Source: Hymenobacter roseosalivarius DSM 11622 (GTDB lineage: Bacteria; Bacteroidota; Bacteroidia; Cytophagales; Hymenobacteraceae). Taken from it: a DNA stretch of 64,000 nt. Positions 52,118 through 61,043 of this stretch are shown here, piece by piece. The stretch spans positions 227,542 through 291,541 of the forward strand of contig NZ_FWWW01000091.1 in NCBI RefSeq assembly GCF_900176135.1, written 5' to 3'. The position numbers and the translations under genes were made by a program. Every line of letters begins with the position of its first letter. Within the stretch, counting starts at the first letter, position 1. Below the pieces are notes generated by a model. That model was given only the letters and a program-made list of their open reading frames with translations, was not told the DNA's origin and ran no database searches.

Positions 52118-53584
52118 TTATTCCTTGGTGATGCGCCACAACACCCCGGTCTGCTTTTTGGGCGCGGGGCCCTGCTCCGTCATGGGCATCTGGCCGAAAT
52201 CGACCACGTAGAGCGCCTGACCACTCGGGTCGAAACGCGCGGCCACGGGCCGCTCCAGCCCGGCTTTGCCGATTTCGGAGGCGGGCCCATTCACGCGGCC
52301 CCGGTTCACTACAAAATCTTCGATGACGCCGGTCTGCACGTTGGCGCGCACCACTTTGTAGCCCACCGGCCCGTACACCCGGCCGGTTTCCGGTGCTTGG
52401 TCCCCGAATTGCGCGATAAAGGCCTCGCCCACGTGCCCGAAGGCCGCGCTGCGCGAAAAGTCGAAGCCGTTGGACGAGGAATGCACCCCGAGAATGGCGG
52501 CGGGCTTTACCGGAATGGGTTTGTGGTTGGCCAGCACAAACGCCGGTCCGTGTCCCGGCCCCCCAAAATCGGGCAGGTTAAGGGCTTGGCCCGCCGAGAA
52601 GTCGGGAAAGCCATACCAGCCGCCGGGCTTCACCTCCCACAATACGTCGCCGGCGCCGAAGGGGCTACGGCTGCCGCGGCTGTCGTAGGCGTTTTCGGTG
52701 GTGAAGAGGCGGCCATCGGGCGCAAAGGCCAGCCCGAAGGGGTTGCGCAGGCCCGAAGCCACCAGCTCGGGCGGCCCACCCCGCAGCGGCACCCGCATAA
52801 CGGCGCCGGTGCACGGCAGCTGGCCTTTGATGACCTGGCCCTTGGTGGTGGGCGTGCCGAACGCGGAGTAGGCGCCGGTGGTCACCTTGTCGTCTTTGGC
52901 TTCGGTGAGCGGGTTGTCGGACGTGTAGTTTTCGCCGGTCAGGGTAATGTCCTCGCAGGGCACGTCGTGAAACTTGGCGTTGCGGGTTAGCCAGCCGAAG
53001 TCGGCGTTATCGGGGCCCACGACGCCCGCGTTGGTGGCCGAACCCTGGCCGAAGTACAGGTAGCCGTCGGTGCCGATGGCCGGGCCGTTGGTGTGGTGGT
53101 CGCCGAAGCTGGGCAGCTTGTCCACCAGCACGCTCATCTGGCCTTCGGGTGTGACGCGCAGGATGCGGCCGCCTTCCAGGGTGCCGCCTTCGGAGATGAA
53201 AAAGGCGCCGTCGTGGAAAACCAGGCCGGTCCAGGGGCCGTTTTTGCCCCCCACGTACACTTCTTTCAGGGTGCCGCCGGCTTCGAGGCGCAACAGGCGC
53301 GGGGCGGTCCACACCTCGCCGTAGGAGTAGCCCGCCTCCAGCACGTAGGGACGGCCCTGGGCGTCGAAGGCCACGCCGGTCGGATACGTCAGGCCCTGAG
53401 CCACGGCTTCGACGCGGTAGCCGGCGGGCACCGCTACGTCGGCAACACTCACAGCACGGGGCACGGGCTCGAAGCTTTGGGGTCCGCCGTAGTGGCCGCG
53501 CAGCTTGTAGCAGCCCGAAAGCGCGGCAGCGCAAGCCAGGACCACGGGCAGGCCCACCCGACGCGCAAGGGTCGAAATCACCAT
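52118..53584 (-). CDS. PQQ-dependent sugar dehydrogenase-like beta-propeller lipoprotein
   Basis: 488 aa with lipobox ALSGC (Cys25). Propeller motifs are AGYRVEAVAQGLTYPTGVAFDAQGRPYVLEAG, TGLVFHDGAFFISEGG, DHHTNGPAIGTDGYLYFGQG, ASGLRNPFGLAFAPDGRLFTTENAYDSRG, GGWYGFPDFSAGQ, AFIAQFGD and LERPVAARFDPSGQALYVVDFG. It pairs with the cytochrome c gene just downstream, which supports a dehydrogenase passing electrons to heme. The blade with CEDITLTGENY and LPCTG has two Cys not found in the other two paralogs here. PQQ binding is inferred only. Confidence 0.82.
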   Translation of the reverse strand: MVISTLARRVGLPVVLACAAALSGCYKLRGHYGGPQSFEPVPRAVSVADVAVPAGYRVEAVAQGLTYPTGVAFDAQGRPYVLEAGYSYGEVWTAPRLLRLEAGGTLKEVYVGGKNGPWTGLVFHDGAFFISEGGTLEGGRILRVTPEGQMSVLVDKLPSFGDHHTNGPAIGTDGYLYFGQGSATNAGVVGPDNADFGWLTRNAKFHDVPCEDITLTGENYTSDNPLTEAKDDKVTTGAYSAFGTPTTKGQVIKGQLPCTGAVMRVPLRGGPPELVASGLRNPFGLAFAPDGRLFTTENAYDSRGSRSPFGAGDVLWEVKPGGWYGFPDFSAGQALNLPDFGGPGHGPAFVLANHKPIPVKPAAILGVHSSSNGFDFSRSAAFGHVGEAFIAQFGDQAPETGRVYGPVGYKVVRANVQTGVIEDFVVNRGRVNGPASEIGKAGLERPVAARFDPSGQALYVVDFGQMPMTEQGPAPKKQTGVLWRITKE

Positions 53585-53728
53585 AAAAAAGAAAGCCGTA
53601 AAAGGGAGGGAGGGAACCCGGTGTCAGGGCTATACTAAGTCGAAGATAAATAGGTTACAGTGGGATTGTGCCTTTCTTTTGCCCTGGCTTAACTTCCTGG
53701 CCGCCCGGGGCTTTTAGGGGTTCTTCGT

Positions 53729-54211
53729 TCAAAGCTGGACTGAGTTGGAGCGAATGAAATGACTTATTTCTGCCCCAATGCCCATCAGGTCAGCAACTTC
53801 TTTCTCCGTAAAATCATACGGAACAGGCTTTGCGATACCCAATGTGCCATACAACTCTCCTTCCAGCAGCAGAGGCACCGCAATGGAGCCTTCTACCTTG
53901 GTGTCCTTCGCCGCGGGCCGCGCTACGCCGGAATCATCTGTCTGCAGGTTACACATTTCCACCGGTTGGCGGCGTTCGGCGGCAATGCCGGCCATGCCTT
54001 TTCCGAGGGGAATCTCCGACATTTTAGGGAGTAAAAAGGCGGGCAGGCCCTGGTGGGCCTGCAGCTTCAGGAGGCCGGTGCTTTTATCCAGAAAGTGAAG
54101 CGTACCGGTCGTACAGCCAAAGGCTGAAATGATATCCGACAGCGCCTCCTGCCAGTTTACAGCAGGTTGATTCACGGATGCAGCGAGTAAAGGGGAAATG
54201 ACAGAAGCCAT
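53729..54211 (-). CDS. GAF domain protein
   Basis: 160 aa, cytoplasmic. The GAF fold is indicated by FGCTTGTLHFLDKSTGLLKLQAHQGLPAFLLPKMSEIPLGKGMAGIAAERRQPVEMCNLQTD and GSIAVPLLLEGELYGTLGIAKPVPYDFTEKEVADLMGIGAEISHFI. It has no output domain. It is like single-domain GAF proteins, some of which are free methionine sulfoxide reductases, but the Cys pattern of fRMsr is not evident (Cys33 and Cys87 only). It stands alone between two beta-propeller genes. Confidence 0.8.
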   Translation of the reverse strand: MASVISPLLAASVNQPAVNWQEALSDIISAFGCTTGTLHFLDKSTGLLKLQAHQGLPAFLLPKMSEIPLGKGMAGIAAERRQPVEMCNLQTDDSGVARPAAKDTKVEGSIAVPLLLEGELYGTLGIAKPVPYDFTEKEVADLMGIGAEISHFIRSNSVQL

Positions 54212-54274
54212 ATTGGGGCATTTTTAGATTCACGGTTTATTTGCCTAAACCACTTAGCGGAAAGGCGTTTATAG

Positions 54275-54314
54275 ATAAACAGCAGGGCTGACGAAAGTCA
54301 GGCCTGCTGTTTAT
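54275..54314. terminator. Bidirectional terminator-like hairpin
   Basis: ATAAACAGCAGGGCTGAC pairs with GTCAGGCCTGCTGTTTAT around a 4-nt loop (one internal mismatch). It follows the stop of the 54323-55897 gene in the minus direction. Confidence 0.78.
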
Positions 54315-54322
54315 TCGAGTGC

Positions 54323-55897
54323 TTATTTTACTTTGGTCACTCTCCAGACCATCCCGGACTCCTTATCAAACTCAATCGGGAAATGCCCGTCCGCGATGCG
54401 CTTCAGGCTGGTCCGGTTCGAGCCGAAATCAACGATGTACATGGCGCCGTCCGGGCCGAACTTCACATCGTACGGTCTTTCAATCCCCTCGCCCAGTTGG
54501 CCCTGCTGCGAAGCCGGACCGGATTTTTCGTTCTGAACAAAGGCGTGGACGGTGTTTTCCCCGCTGCCGCTGGTCTCTATCCGGGTGATGCGGCTCCCGG
54601 AAAACTTGTCCCGCAGGGGGTTGGTAATCCATTGGAAATCCCCGTACTCGGGAACAAACAGCTGGTCCGCATACGCTCCCCAGGACTCCGGCGCTACATC
54701 GGGTTTCGAAGGCGAGGAATTCACTTCGTGCAAGCCCAGAATCAGAGAGGTGTCGGGCTGTTGCAGGCCGCTGGCTTCGTGGTCAATCAAAAAGTGCAGC
54801 TCCTTGGCGACTCGTTTTGTGCCGATATAAGTAGGCGGAATAGCGGAGCTGCTGGGCTTGAATTTCGCATCGGTCACGGGGCTGAAATTAGCCGCGAAAT
54901 CCGGCCAGCCGTACCAGGCGCCTTCTTTCACCCGGTAGGTGCCGTCGTGGTAGTCGTTAATGGGGCGGCCGGCGGCATTATCGTACCCGTTTACCGCGAT
55001 AAACAGCTCATTTTTCTGGTTCCAGGCAATGCCGATGGCATTGCGGAAGCCCCAGGCATAGGGCCGTACCGTCGCCTCGGCATTGTTCGGGTCAAACACC
55101 AGGATGGAGCCGCCACATTTGTTGCTGCCTTTGATGACCTGGCCCGGCTCGGTCGCGGTGCCAAAGGGCACGAATGCCCCGGTCAGAACCGTTCCTTTGC
55201 CGCCTTCGCGAAAGTCCGGCAATTCAATGTTAACGCCTTTCAGAACAATGTCCTGCGCCGCGGTAGGACGTCCGTCGGGGGCTTTGAGCACAAACGGAAT
55301 CATGTTTTCGTCCATAAACCCGGAGTTGCCGGCGATGCCCACGCAGACGTACATGCGGCCGTCGCGGCCCATGCGCAGGTCGTTGGGCTGGTGGTCCGAC
55401 TTGCTGTCGACGATGCCGCCGAGTATCTGGGTTACCTCCCCGTTCAGGGTCACCCGGGACACCGCCCCATTCAATTCCTGGTCCCGGTGCGTAATGTAGA
55501 AGGCGCCTTCGTGCCAGGTCATGCCGGAGATGGCCGGGTAAATCCGGCCATCCAGATTAACCACTTCCGTGGTCGTACCGTTGGCTCCTACGCGCAGTAT
55601 TCGGGCCGAGGCGCCTTCCTCCGCCAGGAAGGTGCCGCCCGCTTCGGCCACGTACAGGTTGCCCTGGTCGTCCCAGGCAACGGAGGTAGGGTAGGTAAGG
55701 CCCGCTGCTATCTTTTCAATTTCATAGCCTTCCGGCAGCCGCACCATGGGAAAGTTAGCGGACGCCGTCAGCTTTTTGCTGTCGGCGTCGTGGGTTAGCT
55801 CGGTAAACTTTTCGCTCAGCATGTTGATGCCGACGCTGACCGAGCCCGCCATGGCCGAGGCAATAGGACCACGTTTTGGTTCTTCTTCTGTGCTCAT
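54323..55897 (-). CDS. PQQ-dependent sugar dehydrogenase-like beta-propeller
   Basis: 524 aa, exactly the length of the paralog at 43833-45407, but without a signal peptide: the N-terminus MSTEEEPKRGPIASAMAGSVSVGINMLSEKFTEL looks cytosolic or is a non-classical leader. Propeller signatures are EGYEIEKIAAGLTYPTSVAWDDQGNLYVAEAGG, SGMTWHEGAFYITHRDQELNGAVSR, HQPNDLRMGRDGRMYVCVG, WGFRNAIGIAWNQKNELFIAVNGYDNAAGRP, GAWYGWPDFAANF and IERPYDVKFGPDGAMYIVDFGSN. If it stays in the cytoplasm a periplasmic PQQ enzyme is unlikely, so its role may differ. The gene lies 186 bp beyond the 3' end of eboF. Confidence 0.78.
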   Translation of the reverse strand: MSTEEEPKRGPIASAMAGSVSVGINMLSEKFTELTHDADSKKLTASANFPMVRLPEGYEIEKIAAGLTYPTSVAWDDQGNLYVAEAGGTFLAEEGASARILRVGANGTTTEVVNLDGRIYPAISGMTWHEGAFYITHRDQELNGAVSRVTLNGEVTQILGGIVDSKSDHQPNDLRMGRDGRMYVCVGIAGNSGFMDENMIPFVLKAPDGRPTAAQDIVLKGVNIELPDFREGGKGTVLTGAFVPFGTATEPGQVIKGSNKCGGSILVFDPNNAEATVRPYAWGFRNAIGIAWNQKNELFIAVNGYDNAAGRPINDYHDGTYRVKEGAWYGWPDFAANFSPVTDAKFKPSSSAIPPTYIGTKRVAKELHFLIDHEASGLQQPDTSLILGLHEVNSSPSKPDVAPESWGAYADQLFVPEYGDFQWITNPLRDKFSGSRITRIETSGSGENTVHAFVQNEKSGPASQQGQLGEGIERPYDVKFGPDGAMYIVDFGSNRTSLKRIADGHFPIEFDKESGMVWRVTKVK

Positions 55898-56083
55898 GGT
55901 GTTGGGTTTAAGTGAGGAATCAGCTGATTTTTAGTACGAGACAGCCATTGGAACTGGTTGAAAACAGGAAAGAAATGCCGAATATTTTCTATTTAACTGC
56001 CCCAAAAACGGAGAAACCATTGCCGGAGCATTTTGCTTGGTTTACGGCAGGTCCCATCAGCACTTAATGCCGGTCGCTTCCTT

Positions 56084-57457
56084 TTAACCACGCAAATGCG
56101 CGAGAATAACGTCAAAGACGGCGGGGGCGTCGATGGCATCCCCGGGCAGCAGGTTCGCCCTTCGGCTCATGAGCAGTGGGCCTTCGCCGGGAGTAGCGGG
56201 CGGCCGGCCGTGCGAGCCCCCTACCAGCGTGGCGTCCAGGGGAATGATGTCCATCAGCATCCGGAACCCCAGCTTCTTGCGCAGCAGCTTCAGACCTACT
56301 TTGGGCATCAGGAACTTGATGGTGGGGTCGGCAAACATCTCCACGGGGTCATAGCCGGGCTTGCGGTGGATGTCGACAATCCGGGCAAAGTCCGGGGCCT
56401 TCGCGTCATCGAGCCAGTAGTAATAGGTAAACCACGCGTCTTTTTCCGCTACCGCAATCAGCTCGCCGGCCCGTGGGTGGTCCAGGTGGTAAGCGGCTTT
56501 CTCCTCGGGACCAATTATCTTTTCAACCCCCGGCACCTGGGCCAGCAGGCTTCGCACGGCCTCGATTTTCGTCGCATCGTTGACATAGATGTGGGCTACC
56601 TGGTGGTCAGCCAAGGCGAAAGCCTGGCAGGTGCCGGCGTCGAGCAGCTCCAGGCCCCGCTCTTCGCGGATGGAAAGGTACCCGTGCTCGCGCAGCACCC
56701 GGTTTAGGTGGATGGGCCGCGAGACGGGCGCAATGCCGTACTCGGACAGAAAAATCACCTGCGCCCCCCGGCCCTCAAAATAAGTGGCCAGGTCGCGGCA
56801 TACAGTGTCGATTTCGCGCAGGTCGGCGGCTACCCGGGCGTCGGCGGGGCCGTAGCGCTGGGCGTTGTAGTCCAGGTGGGGCAGATACACTAGCGTCAGG
56901 GTGGGATCGTGGCGCTTGTCGGTTTCAATGGCGGCCTGGGCAATCCACTGGCTGGACTTGATGCTGGTGCGCGGGCCCCAGAAATCGAACAGCGGAAACG
57001 TGCCCAGCTTGGCTTCCAGCTGCCCGCGGAGCTCCAGGGGGTACGTGTAGCAGTCGGGCAGCTTGCGGCCGTCCGACAGGTACTGCGGGCGCGGCGTGAC
57101 AGCATAATCAGCGGTGCTGTACATGGCGTACCACCAGCAGATGTTGGCGCAAGTGAACGTGGGGTCTTCGGCCTTGGCCACCTCCCAAATCTTGGGGGCT
57201 TCGACCAGCTTATTTGATTGCCGCCACAGCCGCGGCTCGCATTCATCGCGGAAGTACCAGCCATTGGCTACGATGCCGTGCTCCGTGGGCCATTTACCGG
57301 TGAGGTAAGTGGCCTGTACGGAGCAGGTTACGGCTGGTAGTACGTGCCCCACCGAAGCCATCCTGGCGCTTTGGGACCACTGCTGGAGAAAGGGCGTGTT
57401 TGCTCCAATAGCGTTTGGCGTCAGGCCCACCACATCAATGACGACAGTTTTTTTCAT
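56084..57457 (-). CDS. eboF: EboF: alkaline phosphatase/nucleotide pyrophosphatase family
   Basis: 457 aa. Alkaline-phosphatase superfamily phosphodiesterase fold: VVIDVVGLTPNAIG (metal Asp), PAVTCSVQATYLTGKWPTEHGIVANGW (nucleophile Thr), TLVYLPHLDYNAQRYG (metal Asp/His), IFLSEYGIAPVSRPIHLN and VGGSHGRPP (metal His). It is last in the minus-strand ebo order A-B-C-D-E-F. In cyanobacteria and several other bacteria the ebo cluster helps move small metabolites such as the scytonemin precursor to the periplasm; the reaction of this protein is not settled. There is an 82-bp gap from eboE. Confidence 0.82.
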   Translation of the reverse strand: MKKTVVIDVVGLTPNAIGANTPFLQQWSQSARMASVGHVLPAVTCSVQATYLTGKWPTEHGIVANGWYFRDECEPRLWRQSNKLVEAPKIWEVAKAEDPTFTCANICWWYAMYSTADYAVTPRPQYLSDGRKLPDCYTYPLELRGQLEAKLGTFPLFDFWGPRTSIKSSQWIAQAAIETDKRHDPTLTLVYLPHLDYNAQRYGPADARVAADLREIDTVCRDLATYFEGRGAQVIFLSEYGIAPVSRPIHLNRVLREHGYLSIREERGLELLDAGTCQAFALADHQVAHIYVNDATKIEAVRSLLAQVPGVEKIIGPEEKAAYHLDHPRAGELIAVAEKDAWFTYYYWLDDAKAPDFARIVDIHRKPGYDPVEMFADPTIKFLMPKVGLKLLRKKLGFRMLMDIIPLDATLVGGSHGRPPATPGEGPLLMSRRANLLPGDAIDAPAVFDVILAHLRG

Positions 57458-57539
57458 AGGGGTTTGCTATTCGGGGCCGCTTTATGAGGTGCCCCATGAC
57501 GGTTTTCATGCGGTATGGTGCTGGTATACGGGGCTGGCT

Positions 57540-58772
57540 TCACGGCCTCACGGCTTCCAGTAGCGGCTGGAGTTGGCTTTGCACCCAGCGAAGCTCCCGC
57601 TCGATGGAAGTGCCCAGGTCCTGCTTAATTGCCTCGGGGAGCACTTCCCACGTGTAGGTTTCCACTTCCAAGTAGCGGGTAAAGGGCCGCGTGGCGAGCA
57701 GGTGCAGCACCTGCTCGATTTCAGCCTGCGTGGACTGTAGCCGCTGGTAGCGGGCCAGAAACACCGGGACGTGAAAGTGGGAGCGCCATTCCCGCACCTG
57801 CTCGTCGGCAATATGGGGCAGGGCCGCTGGTAAATCCGGGTAATGGGTCAGGCTGCCGTCCTCGTTGCGGGCGACGACCTGATGCAGGTAAGTGGATTCG
57901 GCGAACGCCGCAAATTCCTCAGCCAGGGTCTGCCGCTCCGCGGGGCGGGCCGGCAGGTCGGCTTTCAGGGCGGCGCTGATTTGCATCCGGCCCACGCCGA
58001 TGCCGGCGGCCTCAAGGTTCGCCAGCACGGCGGCCGGTTCTTCGTACGTCAAGGCGAAGTGGCACACGTCATAGCACAGCTGCACATGGTCGCGCACGGC
58101 CTGCGCCGCTGCCTGCGGAGTTAAGCCCAGTCGATGTTCCAAATGGGAGCCCACCTGTGGCAGCAGGTACATCGTGTAGTACGCCACGAACTCGGCCGAG
58201 GTCTCTAGCAAACCGTCGGGCTCGGGCTCGATGTCGAGGTGAATAAGCCGGCCGGTTGCCTGGCGCAGCTCCACCAGCTCCGCCACCAGCTCGGCCAGGT
58301 GCTGCGTGCTGCGCTGCAACACGGGGTGGGCTGGCCGGCCGGCCAACCAGGGCTTGTAAGAAAGCGGCGAGGTGGAGATACCACCCTCCAGGTGTTGGGG
58401 GAGCAGGGCCGCCAGCAGCCGGGCCAGCCGCGCGGTATAGGCCAGGCGCTCCGGGGTGGTCCAGTCGGGACGATGCACGTCATCTTTCACGACCTCCCGG
58501 TGGAAGCTGCCGTAAGGAAAGCCGTTGATGAGCGGCACGTACAGCTCGTGGCGGTCGAGCCAGGCCTTGAATTCGGCCAATTGGCCCGCCTTTTCCAACT
58601 CGCGGCTGGCTACATCCGAGAGCCGCAGACCAATGGCGAAGGGCGCATCCGGCGAAAGCCGCGCTTTGATGGGCAACACGTGGGTTTGCAGGCTGGCAAA
58701 CACGGCAGCCCAGGTTTCCCCGGGATGAATATTGGTGCAGTACATGAGGTGCAAGCCCGGGCCGACAATCAT
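57540..58772 (-). CDS. eboE: EboE: metabolite traffic protein, TIM-barrel (xylose isomerase-like)
   Basis: 410 aa. Reads GLHLMYCTNIHPGETWAAVFASLQTHVLP, LRLSDVASRELE, INGFPYGSFHREVVKDDVHRPDWTTPERLAYT, STSPLSYKPWL, LIHLDIEPEPDGLLETSAEF and VQLCYDVCHFALTYEEPAAVLANLEAAGIGVGRMQISAALK. This is the pattern of EboE (AP endonuclease/xylose isomerase-like barrel with His/Glu/Asp metal sites). It sits directly after eboD (35-bp gap). Role inferred from the cluster: metabolite traffic. Confidence 0.85.
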   Translation of the reverse strand: MIVGPGLHLMYCTNIHPGETWAAVFASLQTHVLPIKARLSPDAPFAIGLRLSDVASRELEKAGQLAEFKAWLDRHELYVPLINGFPYGSFHREVVKDDVHRPDWTTPERLAYTARLARLLAALLPQHLEGGISTSPLSYKPWLAGRPAHPVLQRSTQHLAELVAELVELRQATGRLIHLDIEPEPDGLLETSAEFVAYYTMYLLPQVGSHLEHRLGLTPQAAAQAVRDHVQLCYDVCHFALTYEEPAAVLANLEAAGIGVGRMQISAALKADLPARPAERQTLAEEFAAFAESTYLHQVVARNEDGSLTHYPDLPAALPHIADEQVREWRSHFHVPVFLARYQRLQSTQAEIEQVLHLLATRPFTRYLEVETYTWEVLPEAIKQDLGTSIERELRWVQSQLQPLLEAVRP

Positions 58773-58807
58773 TTTGCTACGTCGTTAGGAAGTAAAAATG
58801 AGCTTGG

Positions 58808-60001
58808 CTACAGCGGCGCGGACGGGCGCACGCCCCGTGAGTAGCGCTGCAACTGGTGAACGGCTTCCACCATGAGCTTATCGTCGATTTCGTGCACTTC
58901 CACCCCCGTGCCAATCCCGTCGAGCAGCATAATGGTCAGCTGTCCGCCCAAGTGCTCGCGGAACTCCTGTAGCCCGTGCAATAGGCTCTGCGGATGCCCG
59001 GCATCAGTCAGGTGCTCGACCATTTCCGGGGCGTACAACTCAAAGCCCAGCGTTTCCAGGACAGCGATAATTTCGGCCAGCTCGGCGACCGTGAGGCGGC
59101 CTTGCAGGTGCGAATACACCGAGTCTAGGGCAATGCCGATGGCGACGGCTTCGCCGTGTCGGATGCGGTAGTGGCTCAGCTGCTCGAGCTTATGCGCCGA
59201 CCAGTGGCCAAAATCTAGGGGGCGGGAAGAGCCTTGCTCGAAAGCGTCGCCCCCGGCAATGTGCTCTAGGTGCAGCTCGGCGCAGCGGTGAATCAGCTGT
59301 TGCATGAGCGGCAGCTCGCGGGCGGCCAGGGCGGCGGCGTGGGCCTGCATAAACCGGAAGAACGCGGCGTCCTTTATCAAACTCACCTTCAGGGCCTCGG
59401 CTATGCCGCCGCGCCAGTCGCGGTCTTCCAGGGTGCGCAGGAAAGCAAAGTCGTTGAAAACGGCGTAGGGCGGCGCGAAGTTGCCCAGGAAGTTCTTCTT
59501 GCCGAAGGCATTGACGCTGTTTTTAACCCCAATGCCCGAGTCGTTCTGCGAGAGCACCGTGGTGGGGATGCGCAGGTGCCGGACGCCCCGGTGCGCCACC
59601 GAGGCGGCGTAGCCCACCATGTCGAGCACGGCGCCGCCGCCAATGGCCGCCAGGTAGGAGTGCCGGTCGATGTGGTGGGCATCCACGGCTTCGAGCAGCT
59701 GCTGCACCAGGGCCGGCTGGTTTTTGCACTGCTCGCCGCCCGGGATAAGGGCAACGGGCCCGCTGAGCTGCAAAACGTCGGCGTGGGCCTCTACATAGCG
59801 GACTATCTGCGAGGTAAGGTGGGGGTGTTGCTCGGCCACGCCGCTGTCCAGCGCAAAGAACACCTTGCGGGGCGCGCGGCCGCCGTCCTGCGCCAGCACG
59901 TCGCGCAGCAGCGGGTTGCTCACCTCAAACAAGCCTTCGGTGAAGTGAACGGGATAGGAAAAAGAAACCTGAAACTGCTGCTGAAGCGAAGGAAGGGACA
60001 T
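58808..60001 (-). CDS. eboD: EboD: 3-dehydroquinate synthase-like protein
   Basis: 397 aa from ATG 60001. NAD-dependent sugar-phosphate cyclase fold: FFALDSGVAEQHPHLT, AAIGGGAVLDMVGYAASVAHRGVRHLRIPTTVLSQNDSGIGVKNSVNAFGKKNFLGNFAPPYAVFNDF, the metal region LHLEHIAGGDAFEQGSSRPLDFGHWSAHKLEQL (Glu/His/His) and YRIRHGEAVAIGIALDS. It is a dehydroquinate synthase paralog, expected to cyclise a sugar phosphate rather than serve shikimate synthesis. The open frame extends upstream to 60199 only by overlap with eboC. Confidence 0.85.
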   Translation of the reverse strand: MSLPSLQQQFQVSFSYPVHFTEGLFEVSNPLLRDVLAQDGGRAPRKVFFALDSGVAEQHPHLTSQIVRYVEAHADVLQLSGPVALIPGGEQCKNQPALVQQLLEAVDAHHIDRHSYLAAIGGGAVLDMVGYAASVAHRGVRHLRIPTTVLSQNDSGIGVKNSVNAFGKKNFLGNFAPPYAVFNDFAFLRTLEDRDWRGGIAEALKVSLIKDAAFFRFMQAHAAALAARELPLMQQLIHRCAELHLEHIAGGDAFEQGSSRPLDFGHWSAHKLEQLSHYRIRHGEAVAIGIALDSVYSHLQGRLTVAELAEIIAVLETLGFELYAPEMVEHLTDAGHPQSLLHGLQEFREHLGGQLTIMLLDGIGTGVEVHEIDDKLMVEAVHQLQRYSRGVRPSAPL

Positions 60002-60116
60002 GTAATAGCGGAATGGCGGTGAAAGCAGTTGCCCCGGTTGGGGCAGCCAGCCGGCGGGTAAACCGGCGCGGCAGCACCGGGTGGTGCCGCCCTTGAGCGT
60101 GGAGCCGGCCGCGCGG

Positions 60117-61025
60117 CTACGTGACGGCAAAGTGCCCCGCCAGCCAGCGCGAGAGCGGAAACAAGGCCAGCACCCCCAGCCCGTACGCCCACCCCGCAAA
60201 GCCGGCCGCCACGGTGGCGTCCAGCAGAATCAGGGCCATTACCCCGGCTTTGACGGCCCGGCGCACGTGCAGCGGCTGCAACGACCCGATGGCCTTGAGC
60301 AGGGGCGGGAAAATGAGGTAGCTGAACAGGGCCAGAAAGGGCACTGCCGGCCACAGGCGGACCTGCGGCAGGCGCGTGAGCACCAGAATGGCCCCGATGA
60401 CCAGGCCGTACAGGCCCACCGAGCCCAGCAGAATTCGTTTGTCGCCCCCGTGCACCTCGCCCCGGCTAATAGCAGTGATGGCCGCGATGTAGACGACGGG
60501 AATCAGGGCCAGGTACCAGAGCTGCGACACGGCGGCGGGCACCGCGCTCAGCCCCAGCAGCAGGTTGCCCCCGCGGCAGGCGCCCATGTTCAGGGGGCCC
60601 AGCACGGCGTGGTGCTTGCCCACCGCGTCGTACGCCAGGGCCAGCACCGCAATGGCCGCCGCAATCAGCCCGCTGGTACGCGACACCTGAAACGCCGCGC
60701 CAATGCCCCCCAGCAGCAGCAGCGTGCCCAGGACGCTGGCGCTGGCCCGGCTGGCGGCACCGCTCGGAATGGGGCGCTCGGGGCGCTCTATCCGGTCCAG
60801 CTCGGCGTCGAATACGTCGTTGAACACCACCCCGCCGCCGTATAGCCCCACGGTAGCGACGACCAGCCAGGCCAGCACCCGCAGCTGCGGATGGGCCACC
60901 GTGACGGGGCCATCGCCCAGCAGCAGCACCGAGCCCGAAGCGGCAAAGCCCAGCAGGATATCGGCCACCGCCGTGACGATGTTAGCGGGCCGCATCAGCA
61001 CCAGATGCGCAAACAATCGGCTCAT
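60117..61025 (-). CDS. eboC: EboC: UbiA-like prenyltransferase
   Basis: 302 aa integral membrane protein with about eight helices. The first Asp-rich motif is VVFNDVFDAELDRIERPERPIPSG (NDxxDxxxD) and the second region is YDAVGKHHAVLGPLNMGACRGGNLLLG. UbiA enzymes attach prenyl chains to aromatic or sugar acceptors. The order in the operon is eboB-eboC-eboD; the spacing to eboB is 18 bp. Confidence 0.85.
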   Translation of the reverse strand: MSRLFAHLVLMRPANIVTAVADILLGFAASGSVLLLGDGPVTVAHPQLRVLAWLVVATVGLYGGGVVFNDVFDAELDRIERPERPIPSGAASRASASVLGTLLLLGGIGAAFQVSRTSGLIAAAIAVLALAYDAVGKHHAVLGPLNMGACRGGNLLLGLSAVPAAVSQLWYLALIPVVYIAAITAISRGEVHGGDKRILLGSVGLYGLVIGAILVLTRLPQVRLWPAVPFLALFSYLIFPPLLKAIGSLQPLHVRRAVKAGVMALILLDATVAAGFAGWAYGLGVLALFPLSRWLAGHFAVT

Positions 61026-61043
61026 AACAAGTGGTAAGGGGCC

